A DNA stretch of 64,000 nucleotides, taken from positions 40,912,534 to 40,976,533 of the forward strand of contig OX463849.1 in the NCBI GenBank assembly GCA_949825065.1, given 5' to 3'. Below the pieces are notes generated by a model. It had not been told where the DNA came from, did not search any database, and worked only from the letters and a program-made list of their open reading frames with translations. This DNA comes from Odontocerum albicorne. Lineage: Eukaryota; Arthropoda; Insecta; Trichoptera; Odontoceridae. Of the stretch, positions 12,801 to 21,229 are shown piece after piece (positions within the stretch are counted from its first letter, which is position 1; each line of letters starts with the position of its first letter). The position numbers and the translations under genes were made by a program.

Positions 12801-15589
12801 ACATTACGTAAAATAAACAAAGGAATGCTACGATCAAAGCAATGATTCATTACACTCACCCAATCAAATGCATATAGCACTAGTAATGTTTATTTACGTA
12901 AGAGAGACTCATCGCAGGACTTGATCCGCGCGACAGGTCGTTACATGTGACGCAATAGCTGGAAATATTGAGAAACCAAAAACATTCGGCGTTCTGTTTA
13001 TTCAACAATATCTCATAAACTAATATATTATTTGACAAGGTTTTCAGAGATGTCGCTAGAATAAAGATTATTTTAAATTTTAGTTCCATCTTCATTCCGG
13101 TTTTGTGTCATTCTTTTTAAGTATTTGTAATTTGAAACTTGGATTGTCGTCAGATCACAGGCGTTTGTGCTTCCCGCGAGGAACACGTTAAACAAAGAAA
13201 TAAAGAGCATTAATCCATTAAATGCCACGCAATAATAATATGAATGCTGCATTTACAAAATTAGCACGTTTAAATTATGACAAATAAACTCTTATCCACT
13301 AAAACTTGTAAAAAAATACTCAAAATATAATAAAATATCTTGTACATCTTCAGCCATACACAAATTACTAAAAAATCAACCAATTATTTTTCCCTTTAAG
13401 CAAAAAATTTAATAAAAAATAAGCTTTTACAAAGAATAAGAAATTATTTTTAAGAAATGAAATCTTTCTTCTGTATTTTATTTTATTTAAACTTTCTTTG
13501 TGGAGTTGATATGTGGGAAAAAAGATTCACGACTCAATTTAAGTATGCAGGCGTCACGTAGAGTTTTCACAATTTTTGTTACGTTGAAGTAATTGCCCAT
13601 GAGATGGAAAAAACTTGATTGGACATGACTTTTTGGATATGTTGAAGACACCTGGAAGCGTTAATAGATTATTCGGGAAAAGATCGTTAATCTTTCGAAG
13701 TGGAAATCTACACTACTAGAGTCTAGGGCATTTTCCAAATTATTTTAATGTTAAATTTGAGATTCAACATTTTTACCGTCACTCTCTCGGTCAATGATTG
13801 TTAATCTCAATTTGTATGTTTTCGGTTTATTAAGTTCATCAAATCATGTGAAAAATCGGTTTATTAAATAATGTGAAGTTTAATTACTGTGCTTCTTATT
13901 AATGATGCAGATATTGAAATTTATTTTCATAATGTTACTTGATTTTGTTAGGCTTTTATGAAAAAATCAATTTGAACGCGGTACAGAAATTGATATAATT
14001 AAAATCACTATATTGAAAGTTACTTTTTAATTTAAAATAAAAAAAATGCATTTTATAAAACCTTTTAATTTTTTTCCCTTTTAAATTATTGTATAGATAG
14101 AGTTAAGGATATATTTTTAACAATTTCCTGATAAATTGCCACAGAATAATCAAATAATATACTTGCCAATAACATATAAAACATGAGTATTCATGAAGTT
14201 AATGTATTTTAATTTGATAAAATACATGGTTATTTTAATGTTATCAAAATATGCCATGGATTAAAACAAAATTTCCAAGATGAGCTGGTTGGTGGGAAGT
14301 AATTGCTGTAAAGCAATAAGTCCGCCAGATATACCACAAAAAATAATACATATAAAAGTAAAATAAACTATACATAACAATTATTGATCGAGTAAGGGAA
14401 ATGAGTTTAAGTCATTTATTTTATTATTTATTATTAAACGCACTATTTTGAAATATGTAACATTCTTAATGAGGTATTTTTCCTTAAGAAAACCTTTTAT
14501 TAAAAAAAAATAATAGTTATAAAAAATAAATATGCATCAGAAATATAAATAGAAGGATTTTAGTTGTGGAGTAGGGTTCCCCTCAATATAATGAATAGTT
14601 TTTCTCAATGTTTATGTAATTTATTTTGACTTATATTTGCACTAGTAATTTGTCATAGTAATTATTAAACACCATTTTTACTCACGATCAACAAAATAAA
14701 ATTAGAAATTTTGGTCTTATATTTAATTAGTCAAATCATTGAAAAATTAAATATTAAGAAGTTTTTATAGGATTTCTCTTGCACAAAAAATAATTCTGTT
14801 CCCTCATCATCTAGAAGTTATACGTTCGATTTTCGATGTCGACCAAACTCTATCATTATTTAGGTTGGTCTTATTTTTAACTTACAGGTCTTTTAACATC
14901 CTTAAAAAGGTTGGTTAATATTGCCAAAATAAGAAATAGTCCCGAGAAAATGTTTTACATATTATTTAAGTTTAAAATATTGGTTGACTTAAGAACTCGA
15001 GGTTTCGCTTAATATCGTATTATTATACAGAATAGATAAATCAAGGGTGCCTACTCATATTTTATGCAACACGAAAATAACATATTTTTCAAAATTTTGG
15101 TTTTTCAATCATATCTTCAATTTCATACCGAATTTTACGTTTGAATTACCTAAAATTATAAATTTTATATTTGGCTCCAGTTAATTAAAAACAAAAGATT
15201 GTTAATATACATTAAAATGTTTTTTTTTGTGTTGTTTCACATTTTCGTTGTATACAACACAACCGAGTGGTTTATTGCCATGTGGTCATCTCTTGCAACC
15301 AAACGATTGCCATATGGCAAGAAAGAAAGATGTAAAGATGTAGTTAAGTGTCACTGTTTGTCAGGTTGATGAGAGCGTGCAACGGGGTTTTTTGTGTTAT
15401 CAAAAATCGGAAAGAAGTATCGATTTATTTTTTCATGCTAAATATCCTCAGTGAGATACAGGCAAAAGCCTAGTTTACTGGGGATACGACAAATGAAAGG
15501 CAACAAACCCAGATCCATTAAAATTATATGTCCAAATCAAATTACCTGTTGTTTTTTTCTCAAATTGTGTATATTTCTTGTCATGTGTA

Positions 15590-15641
<52 letters not shown>

Positions 15642-16601
15642 AGACCTTAAGTGAAACGAGACTTGAAAATTTTCAAAATAAATTGGCGGTCTTTTATATT
15701 GTTTTATACCACATTTTTGTTACCATAGATAAATCTTATTATATAAAAGTACAACAGAGTTAACTGCCTTTTGGCAATCTTTAATTTTACATATCGCAAA
15801 AAAACGAACGCAAAGTCAATAATCGATATGCAATAATCGAACGCGAAGTCAATAATATTCACATGGGACATCTTAATTAATCCACCGCCGAACAACTCAA
15901 ATCGACTACCCCGAAAAGTTAATTTTGATATTGAAATTTAAGACAAAATATCAAATATTTTTTTATAATTTCATGCGAGTATATCAAAATCACGAGTCTG
16001 TTTCTTTTTTCACAGATATGTTCCACAGTTGGATGCTGATATGAAGCTAACGAACGTCAGAGAAGGAGAACCCGCACCTAGCATTAGACATCATCGTAAA
16101 AGAAAACACTCCGAGTCCCTTACCAAGCTTGAGACTCTCCAACTATCTTCAGCAAAGCAATCACATGTCATAGTGGATGGGGGAGGAGGAACTTTGCTAG
16201 CTCTCACTCATCCAGCAGAAAGACATAGATACCCATCAAAGCCAGGATTAGAAGATCCCGCAGATTTCATCGACAGATGGAACCCGAGTCCCCCTTGGTC
16301 AGATACTGCTCTACAAAAAGTACCACAAGCTTATCAAGAAGTAAGTTACATATCTTCAGCACCCTTAACTCCTACAGGGACTCCCGGAGTGATGACTGGC
16401 TATGGAGGTCTTCAAAACACTTTCACCTTCGATTGGGTACCAGAGCATTATATTGGACACATAGGAGCACCACAACCGGTTCTGCATATCATCTGTAGGG
16501 AAGAAGACTACGTAAATTCTGAGGCGAGAGCAAAACAAAACTCAGAAAATGCGACGCATCAGCAGGCGAACACATCAGAAAATAATATAGAAGCATCGTA
16601 A
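737..16601 (+). CDS. dys: dysfusion-like bHLH-PAS transcription factor, 3' part (four exons)
   Basis: This is the C-terminal 417 residues of a bHLH-PAS factor. Joined exons are 737-843, 1621-1774, 1897-2304 and 16016-16601. All three visible introns begin GT and end AG, and the reading frame holds across each junction. The first two exons encode the late PAS-B/PAC part: LECEKSELQGVSWYQLLHWE, then SEQERSCILL, GDWLWIHAVLQVKD and IVCTNQVLS, followed by NSWLYHYYSVQSKLQYGLAY. From memory of the family this matches dysfusion (insect NPAS4-like), which pairs with Tango/ARNT and controls tracheal fusion-cell genes in Drosophila. The remainder is low-complexity His/Ser/Pro-rich sequence typical of a transactivation tail, with a basic HHRKRKH stretch and an FTFDWVPEHY motif near the end. 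The bHLH, PAS-A and early PAS-B exons must lie upstream of the window. Another NPAS4-group gene is less likely. Identity rests on recalled motifs, not a search. Confidence 0.85.
1020..1470 (+). mobile_element. degenerate non-LTR retrotransposon C-terminus in dys intron
   Basis: Broken + strand frames read SLRWLRHVDQINENN, RRRKGRPR and VWLDQVDNFLAERNV. These match the usual C-terminal LINE pattern of LRW-GHV followed by a GRPR box and a WLDD-like motif. The copy has many stops and frameshifts and is an old fossil. Similar remnants lie at 21524-22060, 35820-36070 and 58230-58475, and I take them as one family. Confidence 0.6.
1621..1774 (+). CDS. dys: dys exon, PAS-B/PAC segment 2
   Basis: The acceptor is TTTTTTAACAG and the donor is GTAAGA at 1775. 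The exon encodes ITQSEQERSCILLLRLQKRS and then GDWLWIHAVLQVKD up to IVCTNQVL. These are the PAC-like strands that close the PAS-B fold. The final AG joins the first T of the next exon to form Ser. Confidence 0.87.
1897..2304 (+). CDS. dys: dys exon, post-PAS conserved motif and His-rich linker
   Basis: The acceptor is TTTTGTTTCAG and the donor is GTTTGT at 2305, a weaker donor than those of the two upstream introns. The exon starts SESEASIMLTNSWLYHYY and continues QSKLQYGLAYDS, a conserved post-PAS motif. It then becomes low-complexity, rich in His, Ser, Tyr and Pro (for example a DMSHHHMMNGSEHHG stretch). A read-through of 13 codons into the intron stays open until TGA at 2345-2347. An alternative 3' end by intron retention is therefore possible but unsupported. 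Confidence 0.85.
2701..3090 (-). mobile_element. Helitron 3' end with helicase C-terminus remnant
   Basis: Read on the minus strand, a reading frame at 3086-2829 contains ECRQLYVTFSRCRKCENI and NIVYKEIFEN. This resembles the end of Helitron Rep-helicase proteins (QLYVALSR box, then TKNIVYKE). Downstream comes a perfect hairpin (arms CCGTGAA/TTCACGG, 2712-2728), eight bases, and then CTAG at 2701-2704, followed on that strand by T. A hairpin before CTRR with insertion next to T is the classical Helitron 3' terminus. The 5' TC end and the Rep domain are not visible, so this is a truncated copy. It sits inside the last dys intron, antisense to the gene. Confidence 0.65.
3110..3215 (-). repeat. 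dispersed repeat, copy 1 (partner at 63910-64000)
   Basis: The reverse complement reads through ERIRELNFEYKGAREEY. The + strand at the very end of the window encodes nearly the same peptide (ERIRELNFEYKRAREEY). The two copies are inverted relative to each other, 61 kb apart. The peptide suggests an unidentified transposon ORF. It may belong to the adjacent Helitron remnant, but I cannot show that. Confidence 0.6.
3257..3470 (-). mobile_element. LINE C-terminal fragment, copy 1
   Basis: A minus-strand frame reads LRSIRNRRAWMSSCMDMDDA, then KAWRYVFYAYPKE. This is the C-terminus of a LINE family in which an RNRRA box is followed by an R-WR-VVSAYP-like ending. Nothing upstream of it is intact. 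A second C-terminus of the same family lies about 650 bp away in the same orientation. Confidence 0.6.
3915..4130 (-). mobile_element. LINE C-terminal fragment, copy 2
   Basis: The minus strand at about 4035-3920 reads RNRRARITRFMSLDKAKAVC and then NNLRSVLSVYP before a stop. It is the same ending as the copy at 3257-3470, with independent mutations. The region further upstream (to about 4300) is AT-rich and too eroded to assign. Confidence 0.55.
4839..4852. repeat. target-site duplication, left copy
   Basis: CCGAAACTGTGTTT flanks the 3' (trinucleotide tail) side of the minus-strand LINE and is repeated exactly at 5764-5777. Confidence 0.88.
4853..5763 (-). mobile_element. 5'-truncated LINE with 14-bp target duplication
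   Basis: A minus-strand frame (5754-4876) encodes 292 residues of a reverse transcriptase from the catalytic YADD box (ILGYADDIDIIG) to the C-terminus. Motifs in order are FTYLGSIV, LRPVLTYGSECWVL, GRLRWAGHVARMG and GRPKLRWMDG, ending LLEEAGAHNGL. The 3' end carries a short (ATG)n tail (4853-4865 on the + strand as CATCATCAT). The insert is bounded by CCGAAACTGTGTTT at 4839-4852 and 5764-5777, a perfect 14-bp duplication. The endonuclease and N-terminal RT are missing through 5' truncation, as is usual for target-primed insertion. The trinucleotide tail and motif style are RTE-like, but the clade call is uncertain. The frame has no stop, so insertion is fairly recent. Confidence 0.88.
5764..5777. 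repeat. target-site duplication, right copy
   Basis: This is the exact second copy of CCGAAACTGTGTTT, next to the truncated 5' end of the LINE. Confidence 0.88.
5965..6235 (-). mobile_element. LINE C-terminal fragment with CCHC-like motif
   Basis: The minus strand reads LNRLRTGIVRTKNNILKWRS followed by CICGEEQSIQHLQ-CP. This is the R-RTG…W and CxCG…Q-H…C ending common in non-LTR retrotransposon ORF2 proteins. One stop interrupts the motif. No RT core is visible, so it is a short old fragment. Confidence 0.6.
6241..7556. other. AT-rich intronic DNA without recognised feature
   Basis: I see no exon, RNA gene or clear element here. The short frames (for example 6566-6877 on the minus strand) lack recognisable motifs. 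Confidence 0.5.
7557..8191. mobile_element. TTAA-flanked non-autonomous element, family 1 copy A
   Basis: The 635-bp element is bounded by TTAA on both sides. The left end is TTAACCCTTCCCTTACGGTG; the right end reads inward as TTAACCTTTCC…TGTGTTGGGTA, an imperfect terminal inverted repeat. A TTAA target and C-rich termini are the hallmark of piggyBac-superfamily elements, so I infer a piggyBac-mobilised MITE. A near-identical copy of the same length lies in opposite orientation at 28180-28814. A frame of about 66 codons is open in both copies but resembles nothing I know. Confidence 0.8.
8192..10394. other. AT-rich intronic DNA, no recognised gene
   Basis: This is strongly AT-rich sequence with many homopolymer runs, especially 9350-9960. 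I find no exon, tRNA or convincing transposon terminus. Confidence 0.5.
10395..10610 (-). repeat. tRNA-derived SINE-like copy, family A
   Basis: At about 10545 the + strand has GGGAATCGAACCC, the complement of a Pol III B box (GGTTCGATTCCC). It is followed by GGTGGGTAGACAACAAACTA and ACGGAGGTC, as in the other copies (20175-20385, 27480-27630, 58505-58690). The distal part holds a TACAACATAAATGGTTTATT segment related to TACAACCTAGTGGGCTTA in those copies. The head looks tRNA-like but is not a functional tRNA. Confidence 0.55.
11035..11300. repeat. composite repeat with a local 31-bp duplication
   Basis: TGAATCTAGATATCTGTTCA…GTCAGTGG occurs twice in tandem (about 11208-11238 and 11245-11275), separated by a few bases. 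The surrounding text (CATCATGCG, GGTCTGGT, TTTTATTCTTCATTG) recurs in diverged form at about 49260-49400, so this is a dispersed repeat. The family is unknown. Confidence 0.5.
11301..11685. other. AT-rich intronic DNA with SINE-A tail fragment
   Basis: At 11428-11480 TTATTGCCAGGTGGAAATTC and CTAACTAACCAGATAAGAGT match the distal part of SINE family A (compare 11040-11110 and 62795-62845). Nothing else is recognised. Confidence 0.45.
11688..11760 (+). repeat. tRNA-like SINE head, family B, degenerate
   Basis: CGTGGTAAGCCACTG and AGGTCACCGGTCCAAATCC match the A- and B-box regions of better copies at 38030-38105 and 51120-51195. The B box is mutated (GGTCCAAATCC). Confidence 0.45.
11761..12585. 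other. AT-rich intronic DNA, nothing recognised
   Basis: No coding frame, RNA gene or element end could be supported. Confidence 0.45.
12586..13191. mobile_element. TTAA-flanked element, family 2, long copy
   Basis: The 606-bp element runs from TTAATCTATTCACCGCGTTA to GCGAGGAACACGTTAA, with TTAA at both ends and imperfect inverted termini (…CACCGCG…/…CCTCGCG…). A second copy at 62417-62707 shares about 250 bp at the left end and about 40 bp at the right but lacks the middle 315 bp. The minus-strand frame inside the middle (13095-12880) has no recognised motif. I infer a piggyBac-type MITE from the TTAA sites. Confidence 0.75.
13192..15340. other. AT-rich intronic DNA with one SINE-A tail fragment
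   Basis: This is mostly featureless AT-rich sequence. At 15225-15310 the segment TCGTTGTATACAACACAACC and GGTTTATTGCCATGTGG resembles the distal part of SINE family A. No exon is seen. Confidence 0.45.
15341..15639 (+). mobile_element. LINE 3' end (family L1-tail) copy A with 48-A tail
   Basis: The sequence from GTGTCACTGTTTGTCAGG through GATACAGGCAAAAGCC, ACGACAAATGAAAGGC and TTTCTTGTCATGTGTAATA matches the untranslated 3' end of the LINE at 49855-50850. It finishes in an uninterrupted run of 48 A (15592-15639). It is 5' truncated with no coding sequence left. The long pure tail suggests recent insertion. It sits about 380 bp before the last dys exon, in sense orientation. Confidence 0.8.
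15640..16015 (+). other. end of last dys intron
   Basis: No element is recognised apart from a short local duplication (AAGTCAATAAT with CGAACGC, 15810-15860). The last bases TTTCTTTTTTCACAG form the acceptor of the terminal dys exon. Confidence 0.55.
16016..16601 (+). CDS. dys: dys terminal coding exon
   Basis: The acceptor TTTTTTCACAG precedes ATATGTTCCACAG, and the first base completes an Arg codon split by the 13.7-kb intron. The exon encodes 194 more residues to TAA at 16599-16601. It has a basic HHRKRKHSESL stretch that could act as a nuclear localisation or interaction patch, a DGGGGTLLALTHP segment, a WNPSPPWSDTAL motif, a TPTGTPG turn and FTFDWVPEHYIGHIG near the C-terminus. The tail is Ala/Asn/Gln/Glu-rich and probably disordered. 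Frame continuity with the previous exon, after a good polypyrimidine acceptor, supports linking the two across the long intron. Confidence 0.82.
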
Positions 16602-16911
16602 CATCATGTGGTGTTATCCAAAAACATCCAACTCACGAAATACCTTTTAAAATTTATACGAGTATGATACTCGTATATCTATTATGAATACTCATATCTC
16701 GTATGTGAAAATCTATAGTTAGTAAACTACGACTATTTAATTGTATTTTACTGCTAAATCAATTCCAACCAAATTTTCTAGAATATCAGGAAACTAATAA
16801 TGTGGGTTGGATCGTTTTTGTATACACAAAGTAACTAGTAATGCAACATATTGAAGGAAGGAATATGGGGAATTTATAATTGCTAATTCCGTACTCGAAC
16901 ATTTGACGAGA
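16602..16911 (+). other. dys: dys proximal 3' UTR (inferred)
   Basis: The sequence immediately after the dys stop is AT-rich. It contains an inverted ACGAGTATGATACTCGT at 16660-16676, an eight-base palindrome arm pair around one base. No AATAAA occurs in this stretch, so the transcript probably extends further. Confidence 0.45.
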
Positions 16912-17280
16912 TTTGTGACCTGTTGGTAGACGCTTGACTTCCTCTGGTAGTTTTGGGTTCGATTACCGATGGTATTTGAAAAAAAAATGGGTCATAGTTT
17001 AGAAAAAGAGTTCGTCTGGCAACAATAATTGCGCGCACTAGACGTGTGCTTGTTTTTTTTTGTATCATCACGCGCGGTAGAATTGACAAAACGAGCGTTG
17101 ATAAACTGCGAGTTCCAAGCTCATATAAGTGTTTTTAGCTCGATTAATGGGGTTGAAGACAATGTTGTCTTCGACGCTCTAAAACATGTCCGTATTATCA
17201 ACTTGGGTATGTTGAGGGGTGATATTATTAATTTGTATCCCCCTCCGTTACTTCCATCAATATGTAGGTATAAGTAGAGG
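16912..17280 (+). repeat. tRNA-derived SINE-like copy, family C, in dys 3' flank
   Basis: TGTTGGTAGACGCTTGACTT is A-box-like, and GGGTTCGATTACC (about 16961-16973) is a good B box. The body shares GCGCGCACTAGAC and TATGTTGAGGGG with the copy at 36105-36370. A tRNA gene is unlikely because the stems do not close and the body is shared between copies. If dys uses the downstream poly(A) signals, this SINE is part of its 3' UTR. Confidence 0.55.
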
Positions 17281-17503
17281 TACATGCAAAAAAATATATC
17301 CCATAAAGTATTTTATTGCTTATGTGAGATTGATAAAAAATAATGTGGATCGAATATTTTATGCGTATATTCGGTCATATTTAAATTGTGTAAAAACTAC
17401 TCAGTTAGAAGTTATTTAGTATTTTCAATGAACATTGGGACTTATATGGCATTTTTATTCTGTGATTTTAATTTGATTTTAAAAGTTAAATTAAAATGTG
17501 TTC

Positions 17504-17560
17504 AATAAAATATATCTTTATATTAAAAAAATATTTAAAATGTAAATTTTGTTCAATAAA
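17504..17560 (+). promoter_or_regulatory. candidate dys poly(A) signals
   Basis: AATAAA hexamers at 17504-17509 and 17555-17560 are each followed by T-rich sequence. They are among the first canonical hexamers after the dys stop codon. AT-rich DNA makes chance hits common, so this is only a candidate. Confidence 0.3.
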
Positions 17561-18770
17561 CATATGTTTGAACTCATTACTTTCATCAAGTCTTCCATTT
17601 CTAAAGAAAATGTACTTTAATATTTCCTTTTCATAAATTTTAAATATTAAAATTTTTCATATCAATTGCAATATATTTTTTGGAGTTCAACTATTATATT
17701 GTGCAATAAGATAATTAAAGAAATTATTCTTAAAAAATAATCTAGATATTTAAGAAGTTTGTGCGCTGTTCTGACATTGAGTGTGAAGATTTTTTGCGAT
17801 ATATTTAGTTAATATTTTTTTAACTAACCAAAAACAATGAAAATACCATAAAATAATTAAGCAACATGCATAGTAAATTAATTTCGTATGACCTGCTTCC
17901 CACCTTCGCTTAAAGTAAATTTCGTAATAAACTCGGCATATTCGTAAAAAAACTGAGTATGTAATTGAATAACAGATCTCTATACCATAATTTTGCTATA
18001 CGGGACTGAATATATTTTATGAATTATTTATTGAAATTTGAAAAAAATTGTAAATATTTTAAGATATTTTATAAGAGAAATAAGTTCTGTGGTTTTAAAG
18101 CAAAATAAATAAAAGTTTTTTTTTATGTGAGATGAAACAGTATTTTTGAGTTGTGTAATTTTTTTATTTTTATTGAGTTGTATTTCTTCTAAATGAAATC
18201 CATTTTGAAAAAAGTTGTTTTTATAATTTGTTTAAAATTTTGTATCAACTATGTTTACCAAAAATTAGGTGAAATATTTTTAATAAAATATTTAGGCTTA
18301 AATTTGCTCGTACTTATGTTCATATTTTAGAAATATTTATAATGATTCAAAGTGTTTGTAATTTATGTAGTATGATATAAATATAAATTGAAAATTATTG
18401 AAAAATAAAATAGAATTTTAAATGAAGACGCATTTTATTTTTGAAACCCATATTATCCTGAATAATTAAACGATAGTAAATTATTTGCACCAAAAAGTGG
18501 TTTGTTATAATTTTTTTGTTTGTTTCCCCCATATTTGTTTTTTTTTAAGTGAAGTTAAATTGAGAGATTTTAATTGATTTGTAAATATTGTGAATTATTA
18601 GATATAGTACGGAAACTAAAAATAAGGGTATCAGTATTAGTAAATATTTTTTTAAAACAAGCAAGAATGTAAAAGGCCAGTGTTGAAAAAATCACGCAGT
18701 AAATCATTTCAAGGAACTTGAAAAACTCTGACATGCTATCAATGCTGTGGTTGTTTCTTGTTTTATATTC
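17561..18770. other. AT-rich intergenic DNA
   Basis: I find no gene, RNA or transposon end. More AATAAA hexamers occur (for example near 18105 and 18405), so the dys 3' end cannot be fixed from sequence alone. Confidence 0.45.
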
Positions 18771-18785
18771 TGTTACAGAATAACA

Positions 18786-18816
18786 TGTAGAACAGACCCA
18801 GAAGGTCTGTTCTACA
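18786..18816. repeat. perfect 13-bp hairpin
   Basis: Arms TGTAGAACAGACC and GGTCTGTTCTACA are exact complements around a CAGAA loop. The arms are more GC-rich than the surroundings. No flanking element was recognised. Confidence 0.75.
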
Positions 18817-19330
18817 GTGAGTTCCGAAAAGTTAAGCTTTCAATTCGAATTTACATAAAATATTCAAAATTCATATTAAGGAAGCACTTAACGTACTTTC
18901 TAATGTGAAATTTTATAAATTCAATCTCAGTGCCTGCAAATTAAAAGTATATTAAATTTGTGGAAAGTTTGTGCAAAACTGTTATATACTGAGTAAAAAG
19001 GTATTTCTATGGATGAGGATACTTTGTCGTTTTATATACAAAAATGCCAAAAATTCAAGTTCAATGCGGTACGTGTTCAGAATGTCCAATAAAATAAAAT
19101 ATAAATTGGTTTTATATCTTCCCATAAAAAAAAGTTCTTCATCAGATTTTTACGTGTATCCAAGCTCGAACATTAGGAGCTGTTTGAATCCAAATATGAA
19201 CATTGGGTAATGTCCAGACCCTGTATAACCATTTTTTTATATTGAGACACAATTTAAGTGCAAAGAAAATGTATGCTTTTCGTTTATAAAAAAACACGAA
19301 TTGAATACTTTTTAAGTACAATTTCGTATG
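18817..19330. other. AT-rich intergenic DNA
   Basis: No support for a gene. The 79-codon frame at 18971-19210 has no recognisable motif and AT-rich composition like its surroundings. Confidence 0.4.
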
Positions 19331-19335
19331 TATCC

Positions 19336-19435
19336 ATAAAATTGTGAAAGAATCATGAAATACCTATAAAATTGTGAAAGAATCATGAAATACCCATAAA
19401 ATTGTGAAAGAATCATGAAATATCCATAAAATTGT
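19336..19435. repeat. 30-bp tandem repeat, about 3.3 units
   Basis: The unit ATAAAATTGTGAAAGAATCA plus TGAAATACCT repeats three times and ends in a partial fourth unit. Confidence 0.85.
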
Positions 19436-19534
19436 TATTTGAAATGAAATATTGAATCAATATTTCATTATAATATTTACAAATGATGTATTTTTTAGTT
19501 AAAATTTCCAATATTTTTCTTCTCTCGTTTGATT

Positions 19535-19870
19535 ATATTCCGTAACATATGGGTCCGAAACGTAGGTTTTGACATTCAAAGAACAACAAAGATGCTGAGC
19601 TTTGAAAACCGACGACTACAAAGTATACTTGACCCAAAAAAAATTACAGGAGAGTGGAACCTCTACAAGACAACCACTAATTAACAGCGGCATAGAGTCG
19701 CAAAGTTTGGCTTAGCTAGGCAATGTTAGCTGATAACATTTGACGTTGTCAACAAGTGAAGGAAGATTGGGTGGTAAAGGCAAGTGACCGATCAGCTTGG
19801 AAAAAAAACTGTCCGAAAGGCTAAAGCTCTACAGTAGTTGTATGGTCGTGTCAGAAGGTGAAGAATCTTG
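19535..19870 (+). mobile_element. very degenerate LINE fragment
   Basis: In broken frames the text resembles the LINE thumb and C-terminal region: YGSET-like at about 19546, ITGEWNLYKTTTN-like at about 19645 and a WLG-like GHV box remnant at about 19710. Stops and frameshifts are frequent. The assignment is weak. Confidence 0.4.
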
Positions 19871-20169
19871 TTTGGTTTTGCATAAAATCTTCATATATAA
19901 ATTTACCTTGTTAAATCAAAAGTAATGATATATTCACTAGAGTGGTATTTAAAACTGATTTGTCTAAAGCGCTTCTAGTTAAAAGGGGTAGCCTTCAAAT
20001 TGAAAACTATGCATGAAGGACAAAAACTTTATTACTTCTTACAACGTTAAGGTTTTATCATAATTATTGATCCGAACCATGATTTCAAATTGAATTATTA
20101 CATATTTATTAACTACAGTAGTTAAAATTAAAGTATTTCTGTAAGATTTATAAATTGGATGTTGTATTG

Positions 20170-20390
20170 TCTTTTATTATATTTTCGTTGTATACAATAC
20201 AACCTAGTGGGCTTAATATCGTGTGGAAATTTTATTCAACCAACTAAAAAGACTTAAAAAGGTTTTAAATGAAAACTATACCGAAACATTTAAAAAAAAT
20301 CTCGGTTCCAAAGGAAATCGAACCCATATCCTCCAGGCTGAGAGATAGACGTCTTACTAACCAGGCCTTGAAGATCGTCAGCAGTCCTCT
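20170..20390 (-). repeat. tRNA-derived SINE-like copy, family A
   Basis: The + strand shows GGAAATCGAACCC (complement of a B box) at about 20313, then AGACGTCTTACTAACCAGGC (complement of an A-box region). The distal part is TCGTTGTATACAATACAACC and AGTGGGCTTAATATCGTG. This is among the best preserved heads of the family. Confidence 0.6.
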
Positions 20391-21225
20391 GAGCCCGCGT
20401 CGCTAGAATTGAATAAAAGTGCAACCTCTAGTAACATATTGATGATACTAGGGTTATCAAGATCACAAAATAGAGATATGGCAAATGAGGATTTTTGTAG
20501 GCTGTGTTGAAACGGCTTACACACCCACCCGGCTAGAGGAAGTGATATGAGTTCGAATCACGTCAGCCAGTTTTCGTTTTACGGAAGCCTTTATTAGTCA
20601 TTGTTTACCCGCAATTTTAATATTTTTGTGTTTTCCTTGAAAGTATTTATTTTAAATATATTTTTTGAAAATCGTACATAGAGTATCGTGGCACCAAATC
20701 GTCGATATTCTACTGGGTAGCATGAAAAAGGAGTCGAATGAAAGCCTCTATACTTGAATTCCATACTGCACATTACAGGTAATCTTGCCTTGATTCACGC
20801 ATCATACATCATAACGTTATGAAGGCAAATGAGTGGTTACGCGGAGTAAAATATAGGGATAATAGTATATCTTTGATCGGAGAGAAAACAAATAAAAATT
20901 ACCTTTAAAGTAAATTGAATTGAAATTGCGTCTTACGAGAAAGAACATGTTAAGGAAACTAGTTTGTAGTCAGGGATGTAAAAAGAAATGGACTTTATGT
21001 GTGTATCATTTAATTAATCTAGAGAGAATATTATGTTTTATTTGTTTCTCACCTTGATTAATGGTTCAGGCACTGAAATGGGCTAACTTTTAGGTGATTA
21101 AAAATTAACAACAAACATTTTTTTATCATAGGCTTTTATGTTGCAGAACTTTTATTTTGAATATTTAATAATACATCATTTATTTATGCGCGATTTAATA
21201 TATGATATGAGATGCGTAAGAATCA
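20391..21225. other. intergenic DNA with a B-box-like remnant
   Basis: At 20526-20570 CACCCGGCTAGAGGAAGTGA and GAGTTCGAATCAC look tRNA-like, probably another decayed SINE. The rest is unassigned. Confidence 0.4.
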
Positions 21226-21229
21226 GTAA

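Noticed and set aside
12880..13095. 71-codon minus-strand frame as a transposase remnant
   Set aside because: No transposase motif is visible, and the segment is the part lost in the second copy of the element.
15592..15639. Open frames reading poly-lysine next to the A run
   Set aside because: They are translations of a LINE poly(A) tail, not genes.
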